From Akanthomyces muscarius (Eukaryota > Ascomycota > Sordariomycetes > Hypocreales > Cordycipitaceae): 64,000 nucleotides of DNA. Below, piece after piece: positions 55,741 to 64,000 of the stretch. The stretch covers positions 1,426,001-1,490,000 of the forward strand of contig NW_026611618.1 of NCBI RefSeq assembly GCF_028009165.1. Direction: 5' to 3'. Each line of letters opens with the position of its first letter. Position 1 is the stretch's first letter. A program made the position numbers and the translations under genes. The notes below the pieces were generated by a model that was given only the letters and a program-made list of their open reading frames with translations, searched no databases and had not been told where the DNA came from.

Positions 55741-57051
55741 TGGCGTTGCTGCGTTTCCGGATTGAACAATAAGACGGCTTGATTAGCGCTGTCTTGATGG
55801 ATTACACAGCAGCCTCCAATGTTTGAGCATGACCTGGGGCAAGATTTAGAATTATTAAGCTTCGTATAGATGGCGAGGAGGCTTCGATCTCAGCTCTGTG
55901 GACCTCGAGTGTGCGCCACGGGGTCATGAGGGTGCTCTGGCGGAAACGAAGAGCAAGTGTATCGACATGCTTCCAGCCCTACAACAAGGAGTCGACTTGT
56001 TGAACAGAAAGGAGGGCAGTTGAAAAAAAGAAGAAGAAAAAAAAAAAAAAAAAAGAGGAAGAAATGCAGGGCCGTATTGCTAGTTTTACCCCAGTAATTC
56101 GGTAACCCAGAGCATCAGCATTGCCCATGTTCATGGAACAACCGGTATGCAGCAAAGCACCGTGAGACTAATACGAAAATGGACGCGGCCAAGAGACCCC
56201 AGTGAGTCAAACCCGTCGGCGAGCCCAAAACGTACTGGCCGCCACGGGCCAAAAGAGGGTCCCCGAATTCAGCACGCAGATTGGACAATGGCTCCCTTTG
56301 CAATATCCATCAGCCAACATTCGACCAGATGAAGCCGATTTCTTGACGCAGCTTCCGTGCACCGTTGTTCGGAGCGGCAAGCGCAGTCACATCAGCCCCG
56401 GTCGACGCCGTTGAAGGGAGCCCCGCCGTGACCGTTCCTCAAGCCACATTCTGCTCTTTGCTGGTGTCTTTCTGCCTTGCAGTCGCGACATTCGCGAATT
56501 TCTAAGCGATAACGGGCCTGGCAGAGGAAGCCCACTCCAGCAGTGGTGACAAAGCACTTGGGCGTTTTGCCTGCGCAAGCCACCTCCGATGTGGTTGTTG
56601 ACTTGCCCGGCAGCCCTCGTCATCCTCCGGCACACTGCACCTCGAGTCACCAATTAGTGAATTATACCATCTGCTCCCCTGTCTTGGTTCGCATTGACAC
56701 GATTCCTCTGCTTTTCAGCCGAGCCCCCGCCGCCCGCCGGGGTACTGAGCCGACCTTGGTGGGCGCCAGAACAGCCATCAACTAGCCGCCTGGCGAAAAA
56801 ATTCTAGTGCATCGTGAATGACTACATCCTTCACGCACTTTATATAAAGGCTTGGCCTCACCCCCGTTGATGCCGTCGAGGAAATGGACACACTCTCAAA
56901 AAATATACAAGATATTACGCAACACTGCACACTCAACACAATTCGCACCTTTTGCCTCGCCGTTTCACGCGACTTACACGGTTCAACGTCGTCCCGTTGC
57001 GCTCTTTAGCAAATCTTGCTACTCTGCGGCAGTCCCATCCCAGCAGCAGCC
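55741..57051. other. Intergenic region upstream of the beta-propeller gene
   Basis: 1.3 kb. Contains an A-rich run near 56032-56055 after the macrodomain gene and, from about 56850, the likely leader of the next gene. No separate gene supported. Confidence 0.4.
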
Positions 57052-58130
57052 ATGTGAGCATCTTCTACGTCCAAATATCCCCCTCAGCATGCTCATGCAA
57101 AAAAAAAAAAAACAGGTCCGACTCGGTTGCCAGTCCTCCCTACTCCGCCACTGCCCCCGCGCAGCTCGGCCTCTCCCTCCGCTACCGCAAGCTCGCCGCC
57201 CGGAGCGAGATTCACAGCGTCGGCCTCTCCGCCGACCCCCTGCGGCCCGTCGCCTGCGCGACCTTTAACGGCGGCCAGATGGACCAGGTCTGGCTCGACA
57301 TCTTCGACCTCGACTCCCAGCGCGGCCTGTCCAAGGTGCCCGGCGGCCACGCCGCCTTTGCGCCGCCCGCCGCCCCGGCGTCTGCCTCTTCCGTCGCGCG
57401 CGTCGCCACCCTGCGCGACTGGACCGTGCAGCTCGGCCCCGGCGTCGACTACCGCCACTCGACGTCGCTGCTGCTCCGCGACGTCCACACCGGCAAGTCG
57501 CTGCTCGAGATCAAGGGCGCGAGCGGCGACCCCGTCGCCTGGAGCCCCGACGGCCGCGCCGTCGCCGCCGCGGAGCCGCGCCGCCACCGCGTCGGCGTCT
57601 GGGACACCCGCACCGGCAATCTCCTGGGACGCGTCGTCTCGCACATTGACCGCGTCGAATTTGCCGCGTTTGCGCCCGACATGAACCTCGTCACGGCGTC
57701 GCGCGACGGCACCCTGCGCGTCACCAACCCCGCCACGAGCAAGACCGTCGCCAAGCTGGAAATCGAGGGCCTCGGGGCCGGCAACCCGCGCGCGCTCGCC
57801 GTCGCGGCCGACGGCACCATCGCGTCCGTCTGGGGCACCTCGGTGCACGTCTGGACGCCGCGCGCCAATCACCTGACGTCGTACACGCTGGCGTCGGTGC
57901 GCCGCGCCGAGGGCTCCCCGCTGGCGCTGTCCCCCGACGGGCGGTACATGGCCTGCTGGACCGAGGACGGCTTCGACGTCATGGAGGTGCGGTCGGGCGC
58001 GACGGTCGCGGCGCGCAACGGCGGCGCGCTCGTCACGGCGGCGGCGTTTTCGGCGGACGCGAGCGTGCTGCTCCTCGGCCGCATGGACGGCCACCTCGAG
58101 GTCTGGGACCTGTCCCGCAAGAAGGCCTAG
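57052..58130 (+). CDS. WD40-like beta-propeller protein with an intron-split start codon
   Basis: My preferred model has the start codon divided: AT at 57052-57053, a 62-nt intron with GTGAGC donor and A-rich CAG acceptor (57054-57115), and G at 57116. This gives MSDSVASPPYSA.. and 338 residues, with an ideal context (GCAGCC-ATG-TCC). The alternative, an unspliced in-frame ATG at 56952, would read through the A13 tract as a Lys run. The body is a divergent WD40-type propeller with blades ending VAWSPDGRAVAAAE..VGVWD, VEFAAFAPDMNLVTASRDGTLRV, LALSPDGRYMACW and AAAFSADASVLLLGRMDGHLEVWD. About five to six blades can be counted. No partner or pathway is predictable. Extreme GC content at third positions produces long antisense open frames. 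Confidence 0.65.
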
Positions 58131-58702
58131 TTTGCGGCCATGACTCGCAGCCCCTTGTTTTTCGTTTCTGCGGAAAATACCATGGCGACTTGGTAAACTT
58201 GAGGGCCTGGAAGTGGGCGACGTTTGATTCACACGGAGTTTTGATTACTTGTTCAGATTGGATATGAAAGGAACCGCATGGTAACGAAGCATTTTTTTCG
58301 GTCTGCTTCCAGTTGTTAAAACTACCGCCGAATTATGATTTGGTTGGTTTTGAAACTCTGGAAGCCGGTCTTTTTTTTTTCTACTTTTGGCCTACTACAG
58401 CGATGGCTTTTCTACCTACTGGTTCTTCTGCTTTTATTGCTTTTCGTCTACTTATACGGCTACTTCAACAGCCACAGCATCATACAGTTCAACTCAGCAT
58501 AGTCTAGTTCTTCTAATTGCTTCTCTACTCACGAGGCCGTAATGTGTTTTATATACTGTATATATCAAAATAATAGATACCCGGCGTGTATGCCACTTTT
58601 TCCTTTTCTATCCTTTCATGCATTTTTGTCTAGTATCTGTGTGTGCGTGTGTGCTTGCGTGATTGCGTGCTCTGGAGGCAAAGCATCTTCCCCCGAGAGA
58701 CA
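58131..58702. other. Convergent intergenic region
   Basis: 572 bp between the stops of the propeller and amidase genes, T-rich, with a GT-repeat (GTGTGTGCGTGTGTG) near 58638-58652. Both 3' UTRs lie here. Confidence 0.4.
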
Positions 58703-60714
58703 TCACAGCAGTTCCATCTCGCGACGAAACAGCACCTCGCCACCGTCCAAGGTACCGCCCGCCTTTGGAACCTTGACAGCACCCCTCTTCACCAGCTCGA
58801 TGCCCAGCCTCGTGACCAGGCCGTCGCAGCCGCGCGCGGCCATGATGTCCGCCGACACGGGCAGCGGCTCCTCCTTGCCGGTGATGTTGCTGTGCGTGTA
58901 GATCTCGCCCAACGGAAACGCCAGATCCGGCGTGCCCGAGAACGGGCTGTAGTAGACCGTCGACAGGCCCCAGGGGATGCTCACGGGACGCAGCGTCGTG
59001 CGCACGTCGGGCACGCCGTAGTGGTCGCTGTAGAGCAGCAGCGCGGACGAGCAGCTGGCGCTGCCCGTGGCCGTCAGGACGTGCGACCGGAACCAGCTGC
59101 TAAAAGTCTCCTGCTGGCGCTTGGCGGCCGGGTAGGCGGACGCGGGCGCCGCGCTGGCCCATTCCCAGCGGCCGCTGGCGGAGGGATTGACAAAGGGCTT
59201 TCGGCCGTCGTGCTTCTCTATACAGGTCAAAGTCAGCAGTTGGTCCGCAATCAACACGAAGTGGGTAACGCACCAGCGTAATCGGCAAAGAACTGTTTGC
59301 CGACGAGATCCCACTGCTCGCTCGCCACGAGCGTTGCATATGTGGTGTTGAGATACGTCGCAAGGTCCACGTCGCCGACCTCCTCCGGCCGCGTGCTCTT
59401 CCACAGCATCTCCAGGTCCAGCCTCTCAACCGTGGCGCCCGTAATCTCCACCGTCGCGTTCAGAAACCGCCCCAGCATCCCATCCACCTCGCGCCGCTTC
59501 CCCAGCGGCCAATCCATCACATACACCGTCTTGGGGTACTCTGGCGCCTCCACGCCCACCAGGGACGTGTAGTTGCTCCCGTAGAGCGCCTTTTGCGCCG
59601 CGTCCCAGAGCGCCGGATCGCGCGCCACAACCCCGGGCGTGTCCAGCGTCGGCGCCAGCGGCGTCACGCCGTCGAGCGCCACGAGGCCCGTCGTCGGGCG
59701 GTTGCCGAGCACGCCCGCGACCTGCGCCGGGTTGCGCACGCTGCCGCCCGTGTCGCTGCCCAGGGCAAGGTCCAGCCACGGGTACGCGGCGACGCTCGCG
59801 CCCGCGCCCGACGAGCTGCCCAGCGGCACCGAGTACCCGTCGCCGCGCGGGTTGAACGGCAGGTGCATGTCCACGGCGTCGGCCGCGTAGCGGTCGCCGT
59901 TGGCAAACTGCGCGAGCGCCTGGTACCCGACGACGACGGCGCCGGCGTCCACGAGCCGCTGCACCGACGGCGCGGTCGCGTTGCAGCTTGGATAGAGGTG
60001 GTACCACGCGCGGTTGGCGTTGGAGCGCCGCGCGCCGCGCACGCAGAACAGGTCCTTGACGCCGAGGCGCACGCCCGCGAGCGGCTGCGAAGGGTCGGTG
60101 CGCGCGGCGTGCTGGTAGTAGAGCCGTGAGGGCACGCCGATGGTCAGCGTCATGGCCGTGGGCCGCTGCGCCGACAGCGTCTGCACGCTGCCGTCGGGGT
60201 TGTGCAGCAGCGCGCCCGTAAACGAGTTTGTGTAGTCGTCGTAGAGGCGCAGCGCGCGGTGGACCTCGCCGGTGTGCACGTTGAGAAAGTACGGCCCCGA
60301 GGGAAGCAGGCTGGTGGTGCCATTCTGGAGGGTGTGCACCGACGCCGTCGTGTTGAGGAGCTGCGTGGAAGATGTCTGCGGCGAAGCGGCATGGCTGCCG
60401 GCGACGTAGACACCGCCGGCGAGGAAGGACGGCTGAAAGACATCGTCGAGCTCAGTCCAGCTTTGCAGTAGGGAAGCCAGGCCTGTTGCGTTGCCCTCGC
60501 TCTGGACCACCGTCACGGCTGCAAAGCCGCCGGCAGGCGCCTTGTAGCTGCCGCCGCGCGGCACGGGGAGCTCGCCGGCGACATTCGGGTCGATGAAGTA
60601 GTAGTCATCGCCGAGCTGGACACTCGCGCCGGTAAAGACCACATTGGCGGAGGCGACGCAGCTCAACAGACCAACAAGAGCCCAGGGGCTGCTTCTCACG
60701 AGAATTGACAGCAT
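58703..60714 (-). CDS. Secreted amidase-signature family hydrolase
   Basis: Exons 59274-60714 and 58703-59217 (56-nt intron) encode 651 residues. A signal peptide (MLSILVRSSPWALVGLLSCVASA) precedes an N-terminal region of about 185 residues that is not part of the amidase core. The amidase-signature Ser-Ser-Lys set follows: Lys220 in GVKDLF, the cis-Ser in PLGSSSGAGAS (301/302) and the nucleophile Ser325 in SDTGGSVRNPA. By family it hydrolyses amide bonds. Secretion and the extra N-terminal domain set it apart from cytosolic acetamidases, and the substrate is unknown. Several NxS/T sequons fit extracellular location. The splice junction (DYA-EKHDGRKPFVNP) is well supported by the frame on both sides. 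Confidence 0.9.
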
Positions 60715-61664
60715 CGTACTTTACTATACCGCAAAGGACCAGAGAATCATTCAGCTTGGGGCGACAGCTCGGCTGCTGACCCTTTCCAAGCCCATCGTCC
60801 ATGCACTACTTATACCACATTTCTTTCCCGCCGCGGAGAAAGTTAAAAGTCTCAGACACACAAGACAAAATCGCTCACAAGAAGAACCCTGACGGCGGTG
60901 GACATGCCGAGCAAAATGGTGCCAACGTGATTTAGAAAGGATGAGCAACTTCAAGGTAGGTTTATGCTTAAAATGGCCGTGCGGTCGGGAGGCTTGACTA
61001 GTGCACGAGGCAAGGCTATGCCTCTTTGACGATAGATTGGCCTTGGCGAGATGGAGACTTCGGAACATAGCCATGATTATCTGACTTGGCAACTTGGTTG
61101 AGCGATTTCCAACTTGCAAGTGCTGACACGGTCGGGGGGCCATGGCGCTTGTGGTAGAGAAAAGTCTTGTCATACGTGGGACACTAATCATGGGGTTTGC
61201 CAAATTTTGATTAAATGTATATATGTGTATATAGATGCAAGTCTCCACAACAGCTCTCATGACGCAGCTTTGTGTCGAATAGAGAGAGTGGGAGGTCAAA
61301 GAGAGAAAACTTCCACTTGCAAACTGTGGTGGGTATGTAGGTCTTCGCTGGAATGTTGTAAATCGCAATAAATGAAGTAAAAAAGCACGCTTCAGACAAT
61401 TCCGCCCCCATATCGCTCTAAATGCTTCGTCTCCAGTCTAATATGCCTTTTGTACATTCCAATACTCTTGCAGCTTCTCCACAATGCTGTTTGTTTATGT
61501 CGCCAACGCCGTTAAAATTGCCCATAAATAGCTTCGCAGCTCCGAACACCTTGCAATGCTTGTTATTTTCGTCTTCTTTGTTCCTGCGGTATTTCGCCTC
61601 GAAATCGAAAGTGTCGCTGATTCGTCGGACCAAAGCCGTGTGCTGTCATTTCCATCTCGTCGAA
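60715..61664. other. Intergenic region upstream of the amidase gene
   Basis: 950 bp between the amidase start and the stop of the next minus-strand gene. Contains the amidase promoter and the 3' flank of the neighbour. No gene seen. Confidence 0.4.
60807..60814 (-). promoter_or_regulatory. TATA-like box of the amidase gene
   Basis: TATAAGTA on the minus strand, about 93 bp upstream of the amidase ATG. Confidence 0.5.
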
Positions 61665-63539
61665 CTAGGCAGCCCAGCCAAGCGTCTCTAAGCTATTCTT
61701 TGCTTCCGACGCCGTCATGCTGCAGACGCCCAATTGTCGAGCTTGAGCACCGCGGCGCAGACGCTGGAGCGAGGCGCCAACCTTCCAGTGTTCGGTCTCG
61801 TCGATGACAAAGAGATATCGCTTGCCGTCCTGGTCACGAACTGTAGCGCGAAGCAAATGAAGCCCTCTGGCTTTCCACTCGCCCGACTGGCCAGTTGAAG
61901 GGGTGTTAGTTTTGCCAAACTTCTGCTCGCAAAGACCGAGACGGCAACAGTCCTTGCACGCCTTGAGCATGTCAGTCAGGTAGACATCCGCTTCTTCGCC
62001 AACGAATGGCTTGTTGGGATCCCTGTCTGCAGCGCGCGCGCGGCCTGTTGCCATCTTGTAAAGCAAATTCGCACTCTTGTTGTTGGGGTTGGGAATCGAA
62101 GCAGACGCAGAATTCAAACAGTGCGGGGGGCACCATACCTCGACCAGCTTGAGGGTCCATGCTTTGACGTCCCATTCGCGCTGTGGCACGCCGCGAACGT
62201 CATCGTCAATGAACAAACCTTCAGTGGTGATGCGCAAGATGAGACCGTCGGTGACGGAGCCCACGCCTGAAATGAGCTGGCTCGCAGGCGTTTTGGCGTA
62301 TTGATTCATGAAGAGATATACAGCCTGTATGACGATCTTGTCTGGATCTTTGGTGGTATACGGACCGCGCATGGACGGCGGAGGCGAGGTGCGAGCTGTT
62401 GTGTGAGATGGTGCCCAGGAGCCATCGGAGGCCATGGAGCCGCCGGAGTTGCGTCGTTGCGGTCTCCTCGGCTTATCGTACGGGCGGTATGAAAATGCGT
62501 CTTCGTCAGTGCTGACAAACGTCCTCGCGGTCGGCGCTGGTGGCTTCTTAGGCGGACTCGGTGGTGCCTTTGGTGTGGGTGAGCTCGGCGCTGGAGGTTT
62601 TCCGTTAGGCCACATGCTCATCTTTTCCCCAACACCTGAATAGGCGTAACTGCTTCCTGCACGGTTTGCTGTCGGCGAGGGCGTTTGTGTCGGTGCTTGT
62701 GACGGTGCTGGTGCTGCCGCCTTTGCTTTCTCTGCGGCAGTCTTGGCTTCTGCGGCCTTGGCCGCCGCAGCTTTTGCCTCGGCAGCCTTGGCTTCCTTCT
62801 CCTTCTTGTCGGCTATTTCCTTTTCTTTCCGCTGCTTCTCCTTTTCTCGTTCTAACCTCTCTTTGGCTTCCTTGGCACGAAGCTCTGCTAACCGCTTGGC
62901 GAGATCATCACGGCGCTTCTGCTCAGCTTCCTTGGCTTTCCGCTCTTCTTCCTTCTTCCTCATTTCATCTCGCGCTTTTTCCCAGGATCCTTTGGCTGAC
63001 GGCTTGGGGTTCTCGGGTCTTTTATTCCCCGTCTGTGGCGGTGGTCTCTGCCAGGAGGACTGCGGTTTCTCAGGGCCAGCGTTCGGAGGAGGAGGTGGCG
63101 GCGCCTCATTGGGCGGCGGTGTTGAGGCGTATCCGCCAGGGGCTGGACCAGCACTGGGCCCTGAGTTGGGCGGAGGAGGGCTGGAGGGATTGGGTTTGGA
63201 ACTGGATGAGGAGCCCGAGTCGTTTTGCGTCCGTCCAAGAGCCCAAGCGCCGAATCCGACACCGACAATGAGGAGGGTGATGCCCATGTTGCCAAGACCT
63301 TGGAAACTGTCCCACCAGGCGCGAAAGGCAGGCGCCATGCTCTGGCACAAAGCCACGAGTATCAAGGCCGAGGCGAAACCAGCGACGAAGCTGTTGATGT
63401 TGGGCTGCAGAGACGGTAGGTATAGAAACCCAGAGCCGGCTGAGTGTTCGGGAATTACAAAAATGTCATATTTGCCTGGGGGAAGGCCTCCCGACCGCGG
63501 CATCTCGCCGTGAGGCGGGGGCGGAGGGGGGGCACTCAT
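61665..63539 (-). CDS. Proline-rich, coiled-coil membrane protein of unknown function
   Basis: A single exon of 624 residues. The Pro-rich start (MSAPPPPPPHG) is followed by a short ordered region (GKYDIFVIPEHSAGSGFLYLPS) and two hydrophobic segments (FVAGFASALILVALCQ; MGITLLIVGVGFGAWALG). A Pro/Ser-rich linker leads to a charged helix of about 100 residues (Lys/Glu/Arg/Ala repeats such as EKARDEMRKKEEERKAKEAEQK), almost surely a long coiled coil. A further disordered part precedes a C-terminal globular domain of about 220 residues (KIVIQAVYLFMNQYAKTPASQ to LETLGWAA), with DVRGVPQREWDVKAWTLKLVEVW and CKDCCRLGLCEQKFGK. The last domain looks conserved and enzyme- or PH-like in size, but I cannot name it. 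It may tether a membrane to another partner. Confidence 0.8.
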   Translation of the reverse strand: MSAPPPPPPHGEMPRSGGLPPGKYDIFVIPEHSAGSGFLYLPSLQPNINSFVAGFASALILVALCQSMAPAFRAWWDSFQGLGNMGITLLIVGVGFGAWALGRTQNDSGSSSSSKPNPSSPPPPNSGPSAGPAPGGYASTPPPNEAPPPPPPNAGPEKPQSSWQRPPPQTGNKRPENPKPSAKGSWEKARDEMRKKEEERKAKEAEQKRRDDLAKRLAELRAKEAKERLEREKEKQRKEKEIADKKEKEAKAAEAKAAAAKAAEAKTAAEKAKAAAPAPSQAPTQTPSPTANRAGSSYAYSGVGEKMSMWPNGKPPAPSSPTPKAPPSPPKKPPAPTARTFVSTDEDAFSYRPYDKPRRPQRRNSGGSMASDGSWAPSHTTARTSPPPSMRGPYTTKDPDKIVIQAVYLFMNQYAKTPASQLISGVGSVTDGLILRITTEGLFIDDDVRGVPQREWDVKAWTLKLVEVWCPPHCLNSASASIPNPNNKSANLLYKMATGRARAADRDPNKPFVGEEADVYLTDMLKACKDCCRLGLCEQKFGKTNTPSTGQSGEWKARGLHLLRATVRDQDGKRYLFVIDETEHWKVGASLQRLRRGAQARQLGVCSMTASEAKNSLETLGWAA

Positions 63540-64000
63540 GCTGGGCGCGCCTCAGGCTGAGGGGAACGAAAGGAGAAACGCCAGAGATGATATCAGAAAG
63601 AAACGCTATAGTCGGGGGTATCTTGAGGACGCCATTGAGCTGAAGTAATCGTGCAGTCGTGAGAAGGAATGCGGAGCTGCAACGTGGTGTTAGCTTGTCT
63701 TGGAGCAGCTGATACCGAACAGGAGAAACACACCAATGAAGGAAAAGGAGTGATATAGAAGTGAAGAACGATGAAGCAAACGGCCGACTGTTGTAAACTT
63801 CCCGAGCCGGCCGAGGAGCGAATCGATGGAAGTACGGAATAGGAGGCGGGCGAGGTGGCCTGTTGAGGCTCGTGGACAAGGTGCTCGTTGTTTAGCTTGC
63901 CCCGACGGGCGGATAAGCAGACCAATATCGAGTCAGATGTGCTTTATGCGGCAGATGTTGGTTGGCAGTGATGGCAACGAAGCTTTTGAAGAAGTAAGAA
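63540..64000. promoter_or_regulatory. 5' leader and promoter of the coiled-coil protein gene, with a probable UTR intron
   Basis: On the minus strand a good intron can be read at 63677-63733: GTGTGT donor, GCTAAC branch and TTGCAG acceptor (57 nt), upstream of the start codon. A short upstream open frame of nine codons (from an ATG at about 63636) lies between it and the main start. The rest is pyrimidine-rich. Confidence 0.4.

Noticed and set aside
56952..57051. In-frame upstream ATG for the propeller gene with an Arg-rich, mitochondrial-presequence-like start
   Set aside because: It needs the A13 tract and the canonical GTGAGC donor to be coding. The split-ATG model gives a better context. 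Kept as the alternative.
57093..58232. 379-codon open frame antisense to the propeller gene
   Set aside because: Arg/Gly/Ala/Asp-rich, no motif; explained by extreme GC3 on the sense strand.
1..64000. A secondary-metabolite cluster or defence-type locus
   Set aside because: No polyketide, peptide or terpene synthase, no cluster regulator or transporter, no nucleotide-binding immune-like gene. The gene mix is housekeeping plus secreted hydrolases.

Overview
The window is nuclear DNA of a filamentous ascomycete. The genes have short spliceosomal introns (mostly 53-98 nt, GT-AG, one GC-AG), coding regions are GC-rich at third positions, and a class II hydrophobin, Atg27, a sterol C-14 reductase and several secreted hydrolases are present. 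A class II hydrophobin with exactly this Cys pattern points to Sordariomycetes, probably Hypocreales; the species cannot be told from the sequence. I see 21 protein-coding genes and no convincing tRNA, rRNA, CRISPR or intact transposon. It is not a secondary-metabolite cluster: no synthase backbone gene is present.

Layout. 0.1-6.8 kb: membrane-anchored alpha/beta hydrolase (-), CofD/YvcK-like protein (+), an 88-residue membrane protein (-) and an unusual Cys/His-rich repeat protein (-). 7.7-10.7 kb: secreted GH3 beta-glucosidase (-). After a 3.4 kb gene-free stretch come an Erg24-type sterol reductase (-), a secreted TAP-like peptidase (-) and Atg27 (+). 22.3-29.7 kb: SANT/Myb-like regulator (+), Apa2-type Ap4A phosphorylase (-), Scs3/FIT2 (-) and an alpha/beta hydrolase (+). 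30.3-32.6 kb: GH55 exo-beta-1,3-glucanase (-). After a 4.7 kb gene-free stretch come an F-box/WD40 protein (-), a DUF7704-like membrane protein (+), a class II hydrophobin (+), a beta-lactamase-fold serine hydrolase (-), a zinc alcohol dehydrogenase (+), a type II membrane TAP-like hydrolase (+), a Poa1-like macrodomain protein (+), a small beta-propeller protein (+), a secreted amidase (-) and a proline-rich coiled-coil membrane protein (-).

How the genes work together. Most are independent single-gene units. A loose theme is wall and secretory biology: GH3 and GH55 act successively on beta-glucans, the hydrophobin coats the surface, and the TAP-like peptidases, amidase and beta-lactamase-like enzyme are secreted or membrane-facing. 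Erg24, Scs3/FIT2 and Atg27 act in the ER and endomembranes.

Most interesting points: (i) the Cys/His protein at 5131-6794 is built of about ten C-x4-C-x(n)-C-x2-H modules, and all four of its introns cut the terminal His codon of a module at the same phase; (ii) the GH55 stop codon is followed in the same frame by 72 open codons of Ser/Thr/Pro-rich, secreted-tail-like sequence; (iii) the beta-propeller gene at 57052 probably has its start codon split by an intron; (iv) two copies of a short GC-rich repeat lie about 4.5 kb apart around the hydrophobin and dehydrogenase genes; (v) CAGCTG-rich clusters lie upstream of the GH3, GH55 and Myb genes. Exon coordinates come from manual splice-site reading.
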